NCBI GenBank assembly: GCA_017467275.1
Contig: JAFTSN010000001.1
Location: 62,001-126,000, forward strand
Reading direction: 5' to 3'
Length of the DNA: 64,000 nucleotides
Source: Clostridia bacterium
Lineage (GTDB): Bacteria; Bacillota; Clostridia; Christensenellales; Borkfalkiaceae
Shown here piece after piece: positions 1 through 8,095 of the stretch; position 1 is the first letter of the stretch; the number at the start of each line of letters is the position of its first letter. The position numbers were made by a program, and so were the translations under genes. Under the pieces are notes generated by a model. It did not search any database. It worked only from the letters and a program-made list of their open reading frames with translations, and was not told the DNA's origin.

Positions 1-832
1 GCGGATCGATATAGCCCTTTTGATACATGGCGTTCATCCATGAGATATAATCCTTGATTCCATCGTTTGTATACATATAGGAAATTTCGCCGTTTGCGTC
101 GAATTCCCAATCGGCAAAGATGCCGAACGCCGTGTAGAGAGGATTCACGTAGAAAGGCTCTGCGTTGGGAGAGATCCCCCAGGTCTGTCCCGATTTGGTG
201 CCGTTTTCGTCCACAAACAAATCGTTTCCGCTGAATTTTTGCATCACGTATTCAAACTCTGCAAGCGTGACAGGCGCCTTGGCTTTCCCGTTTTCATCCA
301 CAAAACCGATCTGCTCAAGCCAATCAGCGCGATAATAGATTGCCCAACCGGGCGCGCTTACATTGGGCACAAGATAATGCCCGTCAAAATACTTGATGTT
401 TTTATACGTCGGGGAGTAAATAAGCTTTGTGAGATAAGGATAGCGTTCCTCGTTGCCAACTAGCAGCTCGTCGAGATTCCAAAGCAGATTATTTGTGTCG
501 GGATCAGCCCAAGAATCAAAATTCCCGCTCGAATTTTTGGGGTCCGACCAAATAACGTCGGGAAAATCGCCCGTATTCATCATAGGCGCAAGTTTGGTGT
601 AATAATCGGCGGAAGACGCGCCCTCGAATGCGAGCTTAACACCCGATTCCTCCTCGATTTTCTTAAAAACCGAATCCATATCAATCCCCTCATAATTCTG
701 CCCTGTGTAGGTAAAAATACGCAGCGTTCCCGCTGGATTTTTCCGACCCGTCTTGTTTCCGCATGCCGTCGCACCGAACATGAGCATACCGCTAAATGCC
801 AAGCTTGAAATTGTTTTGATGGTTTTATTCAT
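1..832 (-). CDS. Sugar ABC transporter solute-binding lipoprotein (3' end cut by window)
   Basis: Reading from an ATG at 832 behind GGAGG, the frame stays open to the window edge, giving 277 residues of an incomplete protein. It starts MNKTIKTISSLAFSG and has a lipobox-like ATAC at about residues 21-24, so it should be a membrane-anchored lipoprotein. The mature part has the features of family 1 extracellular solute-binding proteins: RIFTYTGQNYEG, a KKIEEESGV helix, YYTKLAPMMNTGDFPDVIW and later GWAIYYRADWLEQIGF. It lies 20 bases after the nucleoside hydrolase and downstream of two LplB/LplC-like permeases, so it is probably the binding component of that importer. The substrate cannot be read from the sequence; oligosaccharides are typical for this subgroup. 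Confidence 0.88.
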   Translation of the reverse strand, partial: MNKTIKTISSLAFSGMLMFGATACGNKTGRKNPAGTLRIFTYTGQNYEGIDMDSVFKKIEEESGVKLAFEGASSADYYTKLAPMMNTGDFPDVIWSDPKNSSGNFDSWADPDTNNLLWNLDELLVGNEERYPYLTKLIYSPTYKNIKYFDGHYLVPNVSAPGWAIYYRADWLEQIGFVDENGKAKAPVTLAEFEYVMQKFSGNDLFVDENGTKSGQTWGISPNAEPFYVNPLYTAFGIFADWEFDANGEISYMYTNDGIKDYISWMNAMYQKGYIDP

Positions 833-852
833 TCCGTTTTTGCCTCCTTTCG

Positions 853-1782
853 TTATCTATTGTTCCCATCCGAATTAATCAGACAGGTAATTTCAAAAAA
901 TTGTTTTTTAAAGAGCAAAATATCCGCGCTCTCAGCGAATAAGATCTTTTTGCCTCCCTTTCGACGGTCGAAAACGTCCGCGTCCAATGTCATGCCCCGC
1001 GTCAGGGTGCCGCTCGTCTCCAAGAGTATCTTTCCCTCTTTCATAGAAAAGGCACTCGGGTTGACCTCGTAGTAAACGGTCAAAGGGTCGTGGAGCTCAA
1101 GGCGTACCGTTTCGGGACGATCCTTACGCCAAAGGGTATATAACTCTTTCAAATAGGCTCTTTCCTCATTATTGCAGTCCGTTTCGAGCACCCGCTTTTC
1201 CTCCGATTGGGACATGCGCGTCTGCACCGTGACGTCGTAGCCCACACAGACAAGAGGACATTCAGAGGAGAAAACGACGTTTGATGCTTCAAGATCGCAA
1301 ATGATATTCCATTCGCAATACTGACGGGAATAATCGCCGCCCATTAACAGCACCTTTCCGACCCCTTTCATAACCTCGGGAGCCCGCTTGATCGCCGTCG
1401 CGATATTAGTCAGTGGTCCGATCGCCATAATAACTAGCTCGTCTTTATACTTCGCCGCGCTTTCAATGAGAAAATCCACCGCAAGCGCACCGTCTTTATC
1501 CTGCTCGGCGGCATATTCGGGAAGATCCTCCGTCCATTGACAAAGCCGCTCGTTTGTTCGCAGTTTTCCGTTTAAGCCTTCACCCAACCCACAAAAAACG
1601 GGAATATCCGAACGATTAAAAAGTTTCAAAAGCTTTCTCGCAATCTGCGTGCGTTCCAAAACGTTTTTGAAAACGGTTGTTACCCCGATAATCTCCAACC
1701 CGTAATCGATCGCTTGTGCGATTGCAAATGCATCGTCGATATCGTCGCCGATATCGGTGTCGATAATATATTTTTTTGCCAT
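853..1782 (-). CDS. Inosine-uridine preferring nucleoside hydrolase family protein
   Basis: A 309-residue protein with the nucleoside hydrolase signature near the N-terminus (IIDTDIGDDIDDAFAIAQA, residues about 6-24), which forms the calcium-binding aspartate cluster. The later segments IMAIGPLTNIATAI and VLLMGGDYSRQYCEWNI also match the family. Members cleave the N-glycosidic bond of ribonucleosides to base plus ribose. The start has AAGGAG eight bases upstream. It lies 15 bases after a sugar permease and just before the solute-binding protein, so it is co-transcribed with the importer. This hints that the imported compound may carry a nucleoside-like or N-glycosidic bond, but this is inference; some family members act on other ribosides. 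Confidence 0.9.
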   Translation of the reverse strand: MAKKYIIDTDIGDDIDDAFAIAQAIDYGLEIIGVTTVFKNVLERTQIARKLLKLFNRSDIPVFCGLGEGLNGKLRTNERLCQWTEDLPEYAAEQDKDGALAVDFLIESAAKYKDELVIMAIGPLTNIATAIKRAPEVMKGVGKVLLMGGDYSRQYCEWNIICDLEASNVVFSSECPLVCVGYDVTVQTRMSQSEEKRVLETDCNNEERAYLKELYTLWRKDRPETVRLELHDPLTVYYEVNPSAFSMKEGKILLETSGTLTRGMTLDADVFDRRKGGKKILFAESADILLFKKQFFEITCLINSDGNNR

Positions 1783-1797
1783 AATCCGTACTCCTTA

Positions 1798-2694
1798 TTA
1801 TCCTTTCACCGAACCCGTCAGAACGCCCTTCGTGAAATATTTTGCCACAAACGGATACACAATGATGATCGGTAACGTTCCTATAACGACAGACGCCATT
1901 TTCACGCTTTCCGCCATGTTCATAATATCCGCGTCCACGCCGCCGCCCGTGTTACTCGCCGTGACAATCATCGAGCGCAAAACGTTTTGTATGAGGAGCT
2001 TGGACGTGTCCTTGATATACAAAAGCCCCGTCATATAATTGTTCCACCTACCGACAGCCGTCCACAGTGCAACTGTTGCAAGAATGGGGCCAGAGAGCGG
2101 GAAATAGATTCCAAACATAATCACGAAGTTGTTTGCCCCGTCGATCTTTGCCGACTCCTCCAATTCGGAGGGAAGCCCTTGTAAAAAGTTCTTCATAAGT
2201 ATAATATTATACCCGCCGATCAATCCGGGGATCAGGTAGACAAGATAGCTATCCCGAAGCCCCAGATCTCGGATTAACAGATAATAGGGAATCAAGCCGC
2301 CCGAAAAAAGCGTGGTAAAGAAGAAGAAAAAGGTGATTGCGTTTCTTCCCCTAAAATGACTTCTCGACAAAGGATAGGAAGTTATAAACGTGAATAGAAC
2401 GGAAGCGATCGTGCCCACCACCACCGTCCAAATCGTCGTTCCAAACGCCATCCAAAGAGCTTTGTTCTTCATGACTGACGCATACGCGCTGATGCCCCAT
2501 TCCTCCACTGCGATTCCGTTTATCAAGCGGTTTTGCTTAAGGGATTCGAGCACGACGTATAAAAACGGATAGAACATAACGAATGCGAAGACAGTGAAAA
2601 AGAGATAGTTACAGATATGGAAAGCGCGGTTGTGCGCATTTTTTCCAAACAGGCGGTTAAACCACTGCTTAAATTGATTTTCTTTCTTTACCAT
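1798..2694 (-). CDS. Carbohydrate ABC transporter permease, LplC/YtcP type
   Basis: A 298-residue inner-membrane permease of the CUT1 family with about six hydrophobic segments. The cytoplasmic EAA loop is visible as ELEESAKIDGANNFVIMFGI, which contacts the ATPase. The C-terminus PFVAKYFTKGVLTGSVKG is typical of the LplC subgroup. It overlaps the preceding permease by 7 bases, so the two are translationally coupled and form the heterodimeric pore. No ATPase is encoded in the visible operon; this subgroup commonly uses a shared MsmX-type ATPase encoded elsewhere. Confidence 0.93.
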   Translation of the reverse strand: MVKKENQFKQWFNRLFGKNAHNRAFHICNYLFFTVFAFVMFYPFLYVVLESLKQNRLINGIAVEEWGISAYASVMKNKALWMAFGTTIWTVVVGTIASVLFTFITSYPLSRSHFRGRNAITFFFFFTTLFSGGLIPYYLLIRDLGLRDSYLVYLIPGLIGGYNIILMKNFLQGLPSELEESAKIDGANNFVIMFGIYFPLSGPILATVALWTAVGRWNNYMTGLLYIKDTSKLLIQNVLRSMIVTASNTGGGVDADIMNMAESVKMASVVIGTLPIIIVYPFVAKYFTKGVLTGSVKG

Positions 2695-3650
2695 ATTCCG
2701 TCCGCTCCTACCAATTTGGAAAGCTTATTCGCAACAATGACGAGCAAGAACCCAATCAACGAATTAAATAAGCCGACCGCCGTCGCCTGATCGTATTTAC
2801 CGCCGCTAATACCGATTCTGAAAAGGTACGTTTCAAGCACGTCGCCCTTGCCGTAAACGGCAGGATTGATCATGTTATAGATTTGATCGAATCCCGCGGA
2901 CATGATGTCGCTTAACGAGAAAATCAAGTTGATTGAAATCGCGTTTTTGATAGCGGGGAAAGTGATGTACACTATTTTCTTCCATCGGTTTGCACCGTCG
3001 ATATCCGCCGCCTCATAGAGTTGCGGATCGATTCCTGTGATCGCAGCGAAGTAGATGATTGTACCCCAGCCGCAACCCTTCCAGATCGAAGAAATCACAA
3101 GCATCAGAACGAATAATCTGTCGTTCGAGAAAAAGTATATTTCCTTCCCGAAAATTCCTTTTAAAAAGCCCTGAAGCTCTGTGCCCGATTGAGTCATGCT
3201 GTTGATGATACCCGCGATAATAACCCAAGAAATGAAATGCGGCAGATAGGAAATTGCCTGCACGGCTTTTTTATATTTGTCGCTCGACATTTCATTGAAC
3301 AATATGGCGAGAATAATGGGAACGGGAAAGCCACAGACCAGTTTTAAAAAGGAAATACGGAGCGTGTTTATAAGCTTTTCTTGGAAGGTGACCGTCAAAA
3401 GCAACGTTTTAAAATGCTTAAAAAGATCAAGCTGACCGTCCGTCGTTGCCCACGGGCTCCCCCAAATCCCTTTCATAATCCGCCAATCCTTGAATGCAAG
3501 CTGTAAACCGCTCATAGGATAATAGCAGAAAAGGAAAATGTAGATAATCGCGGGAAGGACGGTGAGATACAAGCTCCAATTCAGCTTGAAGTATTCCTTA
3601 AACCCCTGCCGCCCGAGCAAGCCCGCTTTTTTGATTTTAGTTTTTTTCAT
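2688..3650 (-). CDS. Carbohydrate ABC transporter permease, LplB/YteP type
   Basis: A 320-residue CUT1 permease. A basic N-terminus is followed by SLYLTVLPAIIYIFLFCYYP and the conserved GLQLAFKDWRIMKGIWGSPW stretch. The EAA loop LYEAADIDGANRWKKIVYI lies around residue 215, and the end FLLVIVANKLSKLVGADGIW is typical of YteP/LplB proteins. It pairs with the following permease. The upstream gene is the frameshifted surface protein, only 3 bases away, so the whole cluster appears to be transcribed from the promoter at 6082-6110. Confidence 0.93.
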   Translation of the reverse strand: MKKTKIKKAGLLGRQGFKEYFKLNWSLYLTVLPAIIYIFLFCYYPMSGLQLAFKDWRIMKGIWGSPWATTDGQLDLFKHFKTLLLTVTFQEKLINTLRISFLKLVCGFPVPIILAILFNEMSSDKYKKAVQAISYLPHFISWVIIAGIINSMTQSGTELQGFLKGIFGKEIYFFSNDRLFVLMLVISSIWKGCGWGTIIYFAAITGIDPQLYEAADIDGANRWKKIVYITFPAIKNAISINLIFSLSDIMSAGFDQIYNMINPAVYGKGDVLETYLFRIGISGGKYDQATAVGLFNSLIGFLLVIVANKLSKLVGADGIW

Positions 3651-3653
3651 GTT

Positions 3654-5810
3654 TTACTTACCGTTCTCTTTTCTTTTGTTTTTGGAAAGCGCTACACCGA
3701 TAAGCGCAACAGCGCCTGCAATCGCACCGCTTGCCCCTAAATAACCGCCGCAACCGCTCTTTTTCGTCTCCACCTTGTCCATTGCCTTTTTCGCCGCCGC
3801 AAGCGCCGTGTTGACCATGTTTTTGCTCGTTGCTTTTTCAATATTGGTTTTCGCACTGTCGAAAGCTTCCTTAAGCGCTTTTTTGCCTTCAGCATCGTAG
3901 GAATTTTCCTTAAGATAGGTGTCGTACATCTCCTGAAGCTCGGCAATTTTGCTTTCCTTATAAGCCGTCAGCTCCGACGCCGCTTCCGCAATTGTGAGCA
4001 CGTCGTCAATCTTCTGCTTATATTCATTATAGAGCGCGCCCAATTCGTCAAGCGTTTTCACGAGAGCCGCCTCCTCGGCAAACTCCTCCACATAGCCTTC
4101 CATTTTAAGAACGTTCGCCGCTGTGTAGAGCGTTTGGTCCAAGCCCTCAAAATAGGTGCGAAGCTCTGCCACCTTTACGGGTATCGATTCCTGCACGGCA
4201 TAGATTTCCGTGCGGGCGTCATCCGAATAACCCGCCTCGTCCACCTTAAAGCTCGGATCTATATTCAGCTTGCGAATCGGGTATTCATTCGTCGAGCCGA
4301 TGACGTAGTAGAAAGTGTCTCCCACCTTTAAGTGATAGGTGCCGCCAAATTGATTCTCCATGATCTCCGTGCCCGTCGCATACCCCGTGTATTCCTCAAG
4401 CTTGACAAGCGTGGTGCCGTTGGTCGCATAGAGCTTAACAAGGAGATTGTTGGCAGGGGTCGTGAACATCTTGTTTCCCACCGTCAAAGCAAAATTCGAT
4501 TTTGCCACAACCTTGATCACCGTCTCATAGCCCTTAAGCCCCGCGGAAATCATACCCGCCTCGTAGCTTTCGTCCGTTAAGTAGTAGAAAAAGCAGTCGA
4601 TTTTAAGAGTGCCGTTATATTCATAAACGGAGGTCTGATTGGTCTTTTCAAAGCGATTGAGTTCGGAAAGGTTTTCCGAATCCCCCCAACGAAGCGAATA
4701 GCTTGCGTTCGTCGTTTCGTATCCGTCCTCATAGGCGAGATAGTCGTGTACGTATTGTGCAATCTCCACCGAGGTGACCTCGTTATCCTCTTTTACCGTT
4801 GGATAATATTTCTCACGCTCGGTTGCAACGTACCCCGCGGTATCGAGTGCAAATTTCGGCTCGATTTGGTTGAGACGAATGGTGTATTCGTTCGTCGATC
4901 CGACAACGAAATACAGCGAATCACCCGACTTCAAATGATAGGTCCCGCCAAGCGCGTTTGCCGCAATCGGCGCGTTCTTCGCCCCGCCGGCAACCGTCTT
5001 TGCCGTGTAGGATTTGCTACCGTTAAATAAAACCGTGCTGACAACGAGGTTGTTTGCCGTCGTCTCGAACGCCGCGTTGTAGACCGTTATTGCCGCATCT
5101 GCTTTTGCCTTGACAACGATGGCTGATTCATAACCCGCTCTACCCGCGCTGATCTTGCCCGCATTGCTGCCCGCATAATAGAAGAAGCAATCAATCTTCT
5201 CCGTGCCGTCGTATTTATATACGCTCTCTTCGTTTCTCTGTGTAAAAGCCGTCATTTCACCGACGGACTGCACACTTCCGTAGCGCAGGAAATAATCAGC
5301 CTCCGTCGTTTGATAACCGTTTTCATACGCCTCGTTTTCGGCAACGTATTTCGCGATCTCGTTCGCAGAAACGGCATCTATATAATATCCGTCTCGAACG
5401 TCGGAGGAATAGCTGCCCGTATCCACTGCAAAAACGGGGGCAATCGCATTTCTAACGCAAGTATATTCATTGGTTGAGCCAATGACAAAACAGAAGCTGT
5501 CACCCGACTTTAAATGATAGGTCCCGCCGAGAGCGTTTGCCGCAATTGCCGTGCCCGTTGAACCGCCCAACGTTTCGCTCAAAATCTCCGTGTTCGTACC
5601 GTCGGAAACAATCGAACGCACGATGAGGTTGTTTGCGGGCGTATTGAACGCCGCCGTTGAAACGGTGAGTGCCATATTCGTTTTTGCCGTCACGAAAAGC
5701 AAGCTCTCTTTTCCCACCGAGCCCGCGCTAATCTTTCCGACATGATCTCCTGAATAATAGAAAAAGCAATCCGTCTTGCTTACGCCATCGTATTTATAGA
5801 CGCTCTCCAC
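3654..5810 (-). CDS. Repeat-containing surface protein, main part downstream of a frameshift
   Basis: This 718-codon frame is the body of a surface protein whose signal peptide lies in another frame at 5794-6057. It opens at a GTG inside a repeat, which is unlikely to be a true start. It carries about three copies of a ~190-residue domain with the recurring motifs SVYKYDG, KIDCFFYY, GKISAG, ANNL, GGTYHLKSGD and GSTNEYT. An alpha-helical, coiled-coil-like region of roughly 140 residues follows, then a C-terminal SGCGG, a hydrophobic helix and KNKRKENGK. That tail resembles a membrane anchor without LPXTG. The same domain occurs in the gene at 8096-10921. Function is unknown; the location suggests a cell-surface carbohydrate or adhesion role. 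Confidence 0.75.
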   Translation of the reverse strand: MESVYKYDGVSKTDCFFYYSGDHVGKISAGSVGKESLLFVTAKTNMALTVSTAAFNTPANNLIVRSIVSDGTNTEILSETLGGSTGTAIAANALGGTYHLKSGDSFCFVIGSTNEYTCVRNAIAPVFAVDTGSYSSDVRDGYYIDAVSANEIAKYVAENEAYENGYQTTEADYFLRYGSVQSVGEMTAFTQRNEESVYKYDGTEKIDCFFYYAGSNAGKISAGRAGYESAIVVKAKADAAITVYNAAFETTANNLVVSTVLFNGSKSYTAKTVAGGAKNAPIAANALGGTYHLKSGDSLYFVVGSTNEYTIRLNQIEPKFALDTAGYVATEREKYYPTVKEDNEVTSVEIAQYVHDYLAYEDGYETTNASYSLRWGDSENLSELNRFEKTNQTSVYEYNGTLKIDCFFYYLTDESYEAGMISAGLKGYETVIKVVAKSNFALTVGNKMFTTPANNLLVKLYATNGTTLVKLEEYTGYATGTEIMENQFGGTYHLKVGDTFYYVIGSTNEYPIRKLNIDPSFKVDEAGYSDDARTEIYAVQESIPVKVAELRTYFEGLDQTLYTAANVLKMEGYVEEFAEEAALVKTLDELGALYNEYKQKIDDVLTIAEAASELTAYKESKIAELQEMYDTYLKENSYDAEGKKALKEAFDSAKTNIEKATSKNMVNTALAAAKKAMDKVETKKSGCGGYLGASGAIAGAVALIGVALSKNKRKENGK

Positions 5811-6057
5811 GTTGCTTTGCGAAAAATCGTTGAGAGCGGAAAAAATCGGTGTAATCTCCCCACTTTAACGAATAGGTTGCATACTCCGTCGAATATCCCG
5901 CCGTATATGCGGAATTTGCGTGAACGTAGGAAGCGATATCCACCATAGACACCGTCTCTGCGACGTCAGCTCTGCCCGAAAGCTTATGAATTCCCGTCGC
6001 TGTCAATGCAATCGCCGAAGCCATCAAGCCCAAAACAGTTAACTTTAATTTTTTCAT
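5794..6057 (-). CDS. N-terminal fragment of the frameshifted repeat surface protein
   Basis: An 87-residue frame with a strong start (AAAGGAGG seven bases upstream of ATG at 6057) and a signal peptide (MKKLKLTVLGLMASAIALTA). It then begins the first repeat: VDIASYVHANSAYTAGYSTE and YSLKWGDYTD. At the run of six A at 5840-5845 (six T in the message) the frame changes to RSQRFFAKQRGERL and stops. Dropping one T restores FSALNDF, aligning with TALNDFA in the paralogue, and joins it to the 718-codon frame for an 800-residue product. This may be a real inactivating mutation, a sequencing or assembly error, or expression through slippage on the homopolymer. Confidence 0.7.
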   Translation of the reverse strand: MKKLKLTVLGLMASAIALTATGIHKLSGRADVAETVSMVDIASYVHANSAYTAGYSTEYATYSLKWGDYTDFFRSQRFFAKQRGERL

Positions 6058-6081
6058 AAAGTACCTCCTTTATATGCTTTC

Positions 6082-6110
6082 ATTGTAACACATGAAAAAA
6101 CGACCGTCAA
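6082..6110 (-). promoter_or_regulatory. Sigma-A type promoter of the surface protein / ABC importer operon
   Basis: On the minus strand TTGACG (6105-6110) and TACAAT (6082-6087) are separated by 17 bases, 25 bases before the ATG at 6057. Upstream at 6139-6148 is an AAAACCGAAA motif that recurs near the paralogous surface gene. Confidence 0.75.
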
Positions 6111-6233
6111 TACCTTTTGGAATTGACAGCCGTTTTGAAAAACCGAAAAACCGTTTTTTGACGTTTTTAACGCGCCCGCACGTATAATACGTGAAATCAA
6201 AAGCCGAAATTCGACATCATGCATTCAAGCGCA

Positions 6234-7016
6234 TTACTCTGTTTTAACATAGAGCATCTTGGTGAAAACCGTGTTGTCTTTGACGAAATCCTGCGGTTTT
6301 TTGCCAATATGTTTTTTAAAGACGTAACAAAAATGAGAAAGAGAGGAAAAACCGCAAGCCACCGCGATTTCTTTGACCTGAAAACGCCCTGATAAAAGCA
6401 TTTCTTTGGCGTTATTCAGTCTTTCTTGCATGATATAATCCCGCACGGTCATTCGCTCGATTTCAAAGAATATGTGTCGGAAATAGTCATAGCTATATCC
6501 CACGCTTTTTGCAATTGACTGAATATCGATATCGTGCATATAATTTTCGGAAATATACGCCTTGGCGCGCTTGACAACCTCGTATTTATCCTGCCCCACC
6601 TCACGCGATTTTTCCTTGATGAGAGAATAGACAATCAAGCGGGTCAACAGATCGACTACGTTTGCCGAATAGCGGTTCAAATTCAGTCCCCGCGTTTCCT
6701 TGAAAATATTTTCGAGATAGTGCAAAATCTCATGCCCTTCTTCGGGAAACACGCCAGCTTCAAGCTGCTTGTCGGAAACGATATCAAAGCCGATATATAA
6801 AACCTCCGTGCCGCTTTCGCCTCGTTCAATATGCGTGGTTTTGGGCGGGATCACACTGAACGAGTTTTTCTCAAACGCATAAGCTTTCTTGCCGATCACA
6901 ACCTCTCCCTTTCCCTCGCAATAAAAAACAATCTCCCAACAAGGATGGGCGTGCGGGATGCCCTGATAGGCTTTTTCATAGTGATGTCTCACGCAAAAAT
7001 GTAAATTACAGTTCAT
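6234..7016 (-). CDS. AraC family transcriptional regulator with cupin sensor domain
   Basis: A 260-residue regulator. The N-terminal half is a cupin-like sensor (HAHPCWEIVFYCEGKGEV, IPPKTTHIERG). The C-terminal ~100 residues are a double helix-turn-helix AraC domain: YISENYMHDIDIQSIAKSVG, YFRHIFFEIERMTVRDYIMQ, RLNNAKEMLL and VACGFSSLSHFCYVFKKHIG. I use the ATG at 7016, nine bases inside the longest frame, because it has the better spacing from GGAG. It has its own promoter (7047-7075) and ends the aldolase gene cluster, pointing to control of the neighbouring carbohydrate genes. Confidence 0.9.
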   Translation of the reverse strand: MNCNLHFCVRHHYEKAYQGIPHAHPCWEIVFYCEGKGEVVIGKKAYAFEKNSFSVIPPKTTHIERGESGTEVLYIGFDIVSDKQLEAGVFPEEGHEILHYLENIFKETRGLNLNRYSANVVDLLTRLIVYSLIKEKSREVGQDKYEVVKRAKAYISENYMHDIDIQSIAKSVGYSYDYFRHIFFEIERMTVRDYIMQERLNNAKEMLLSGRFQVKEIAVACGFSSLSHFCYVFKKHIGKKPQDFVKDNTVFTKMLYVKTE

Positions 7017-7046
7017 TTTTCCCACTCTCCACTTTTATTCCTTTAT

Positions 7047-7075
7047 AGTATAGCAGAAACCGCGATATTTTTCAA
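7047..7075 (-). promoter_or_regulatory. Promoter of the AraC-type gene
   Basis: Minus-strand TTGAAA (7070-7075) and TATACT (7047-7052) with a 17-base spacer, 30 bases before the start at 7016. Confidence 0.6.
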
Positions 7076-7106
7076 GAGTCCTTGACAATTTTATTTTTAA
7101 AGAATT

Positions 7107-7129
7107 ATCGGCGACATAAAGCCGCCGAT
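7107..7129 (-). terminator. Hairpin after the aldolase gene, possible terminator
   Basis: ATCGGCG and CGCCGAT form a seven-pair stem directly downstream of the aldolase stop codon. The following bases are T-rich but not a clean T run, so it may be a weak terminator. Confidence 0.45.
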
Positions 7130-7138
7130 TGCTTCCTT

Positions 7139-7915
7139 TTAATACTCTTTAAAAAGACGCTGTAACTGCCGAGCGTTCTTTCGGCTGTTTTGAAAAATAA
7201 AATCGAAATCGGCGCCACTAGCAATCATATCCACACCCAGTTCCAACCAGCGTCTCTGCTCTTCTTCCTCTATGGAAGTGAACGCAACGCCGACAAACTT
7301 GCCATGCTCTTTTAAAAGCTTAATCGCTTTTTTTACCTGCGAAATATTTTTTTCGTGGTAGATCTCACCGAGGATTCCAAGCGCACCTGAAAGGTCGCAA
7401 GGTCCTAAAATATAGCCGTCGATATACGGATTTTTCATAATCTCGGGCAAATTTTCGATGGCTTTTACCGATTCGATCTGTATAAAACGGCAAAGATTTT
7501 CCGTCTGCTCCGACGCATATTCCACAATCGTCTCCCGTCCATAGTGATTGCCCAGAAGCGGACCTGCGCCGCGGTTTCCAAGCGGTGGATAAAGTGTCGA
7601 ACGCATACACTTATCAGCATATTCCGCCGTCTCCACGTTAGGAAAAATAACGCCGTCGGGACCCATTTCCAAAATGCGTTTAGTGTGGTTATAGTTATCC
7701 ATCTGCAACCTCACAACCGCAGGCATTTGATGTGCTTTAAGCACTGTCAAACAATTCAATATGCTACCATAGTCCATGGAAGAATGCTCGGTGTCTACCC
7801 ACACGTAATCATAAGGTTCTCGCGCAAATATATCCGCAACATAGACCTCGCCCATATTCAAAAAGGGTCCGCAAATCTTTTTCCTTTTCCTGATCTTATC
7901 TCTCAAAATGTTCAT
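7139..7915 (-). CDS. HpcH/HpaI family aldolase
   Basis: A 258-residue class II (metal-dependent) aldolase of the HpcH/HpaI fold. Diagnostic stretches are YVWVDTEHSSMDYGSI, PAVVRLQMDNYNHTKRILEM, GPDGVIFPNVETAEYA, YPPLGNRGAGPLLG and the FIQIESVKAIENLPEI metal-ligand region. The family cleaves or forms 2-keto-3-deoxy sugar acids, releasing pyruvate plus an aldehyde. It lies 21 bases after a small peptide gene and ahead of an AraC regulator, in the operon of the second repeat surface protein. That favours a role in degrading a sugar acid from a glycan; the exact substrate is not readable. Confidence 0.88.
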   Translation of the reverse strand: MNILRDKIRKRKKICGPFLNMGEVYVADIFAREPYDYVWVDTEHSSMDYGSILNCLTVLKAHQMPAVVRLQMDNYNHTKRILEMGPDGVIFPNVETAEYADKCMRSTLYPPLGNRGAGPLLGNHYGRETIVEYASEQTENLCRFIQIESVKAIENLPEIMKNPYIDGYILGPCDLSGALGILGEIYHEKNISQVKKAIKLLKEHGKFVGVAFTSIEEEEQRRWLELGVDMIASGADFDFIFQNSRKNARQLQRLFKEY

Positions 7916-7936
7916 TTGAGTTCCTTTTTTCTTCTT

Positions 7937-8083
7937 TTACAGCTCCGACCAATCAGAATCGTCGAATTCGTCGGATAGATAGTTGTTTCCCTTGCCGCTC
8001 GTCCTCACAATATCGGAAAGAGGCATTTCCGATATCCCTATTTCGGGCGAATTATATGATTTTAAAATATTTTGCTCTCTCAT
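7937..8083 (-). CDS. Small 48-residue acidic-tailed peptide of unknown function
   Basis: A short frame, ATG at 8083 to TAA at 7937, preceded by a very strong ribosome site (AAGGAGGGAGAGAG) and only 12 bases after the stop of the surface protein gene. The peptide starts MREQNILKSYNSPEIGISEM, continues PLSDIVRTSGKGNNY and ends in an acidic DEFDDSDWSEL. There is no signal peptide or membrane helix. The layout (Y-x-x-P-E, then a D-I-V-R-T-S motif and an acidic tail) recalls short unannotated peptides I associate with gut Clostridia; their function is not known to me. The strong ribosome site and operon position argue that it is translated. Confidence 0.7.
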   Translation of the reverse strand: MREQNILKSYNSPEIGISEMPLSDIVRTSGKGNNYLSDEFDDSDWSEL

Positions 8084-8095
8084 CTCTCTCCCTCC

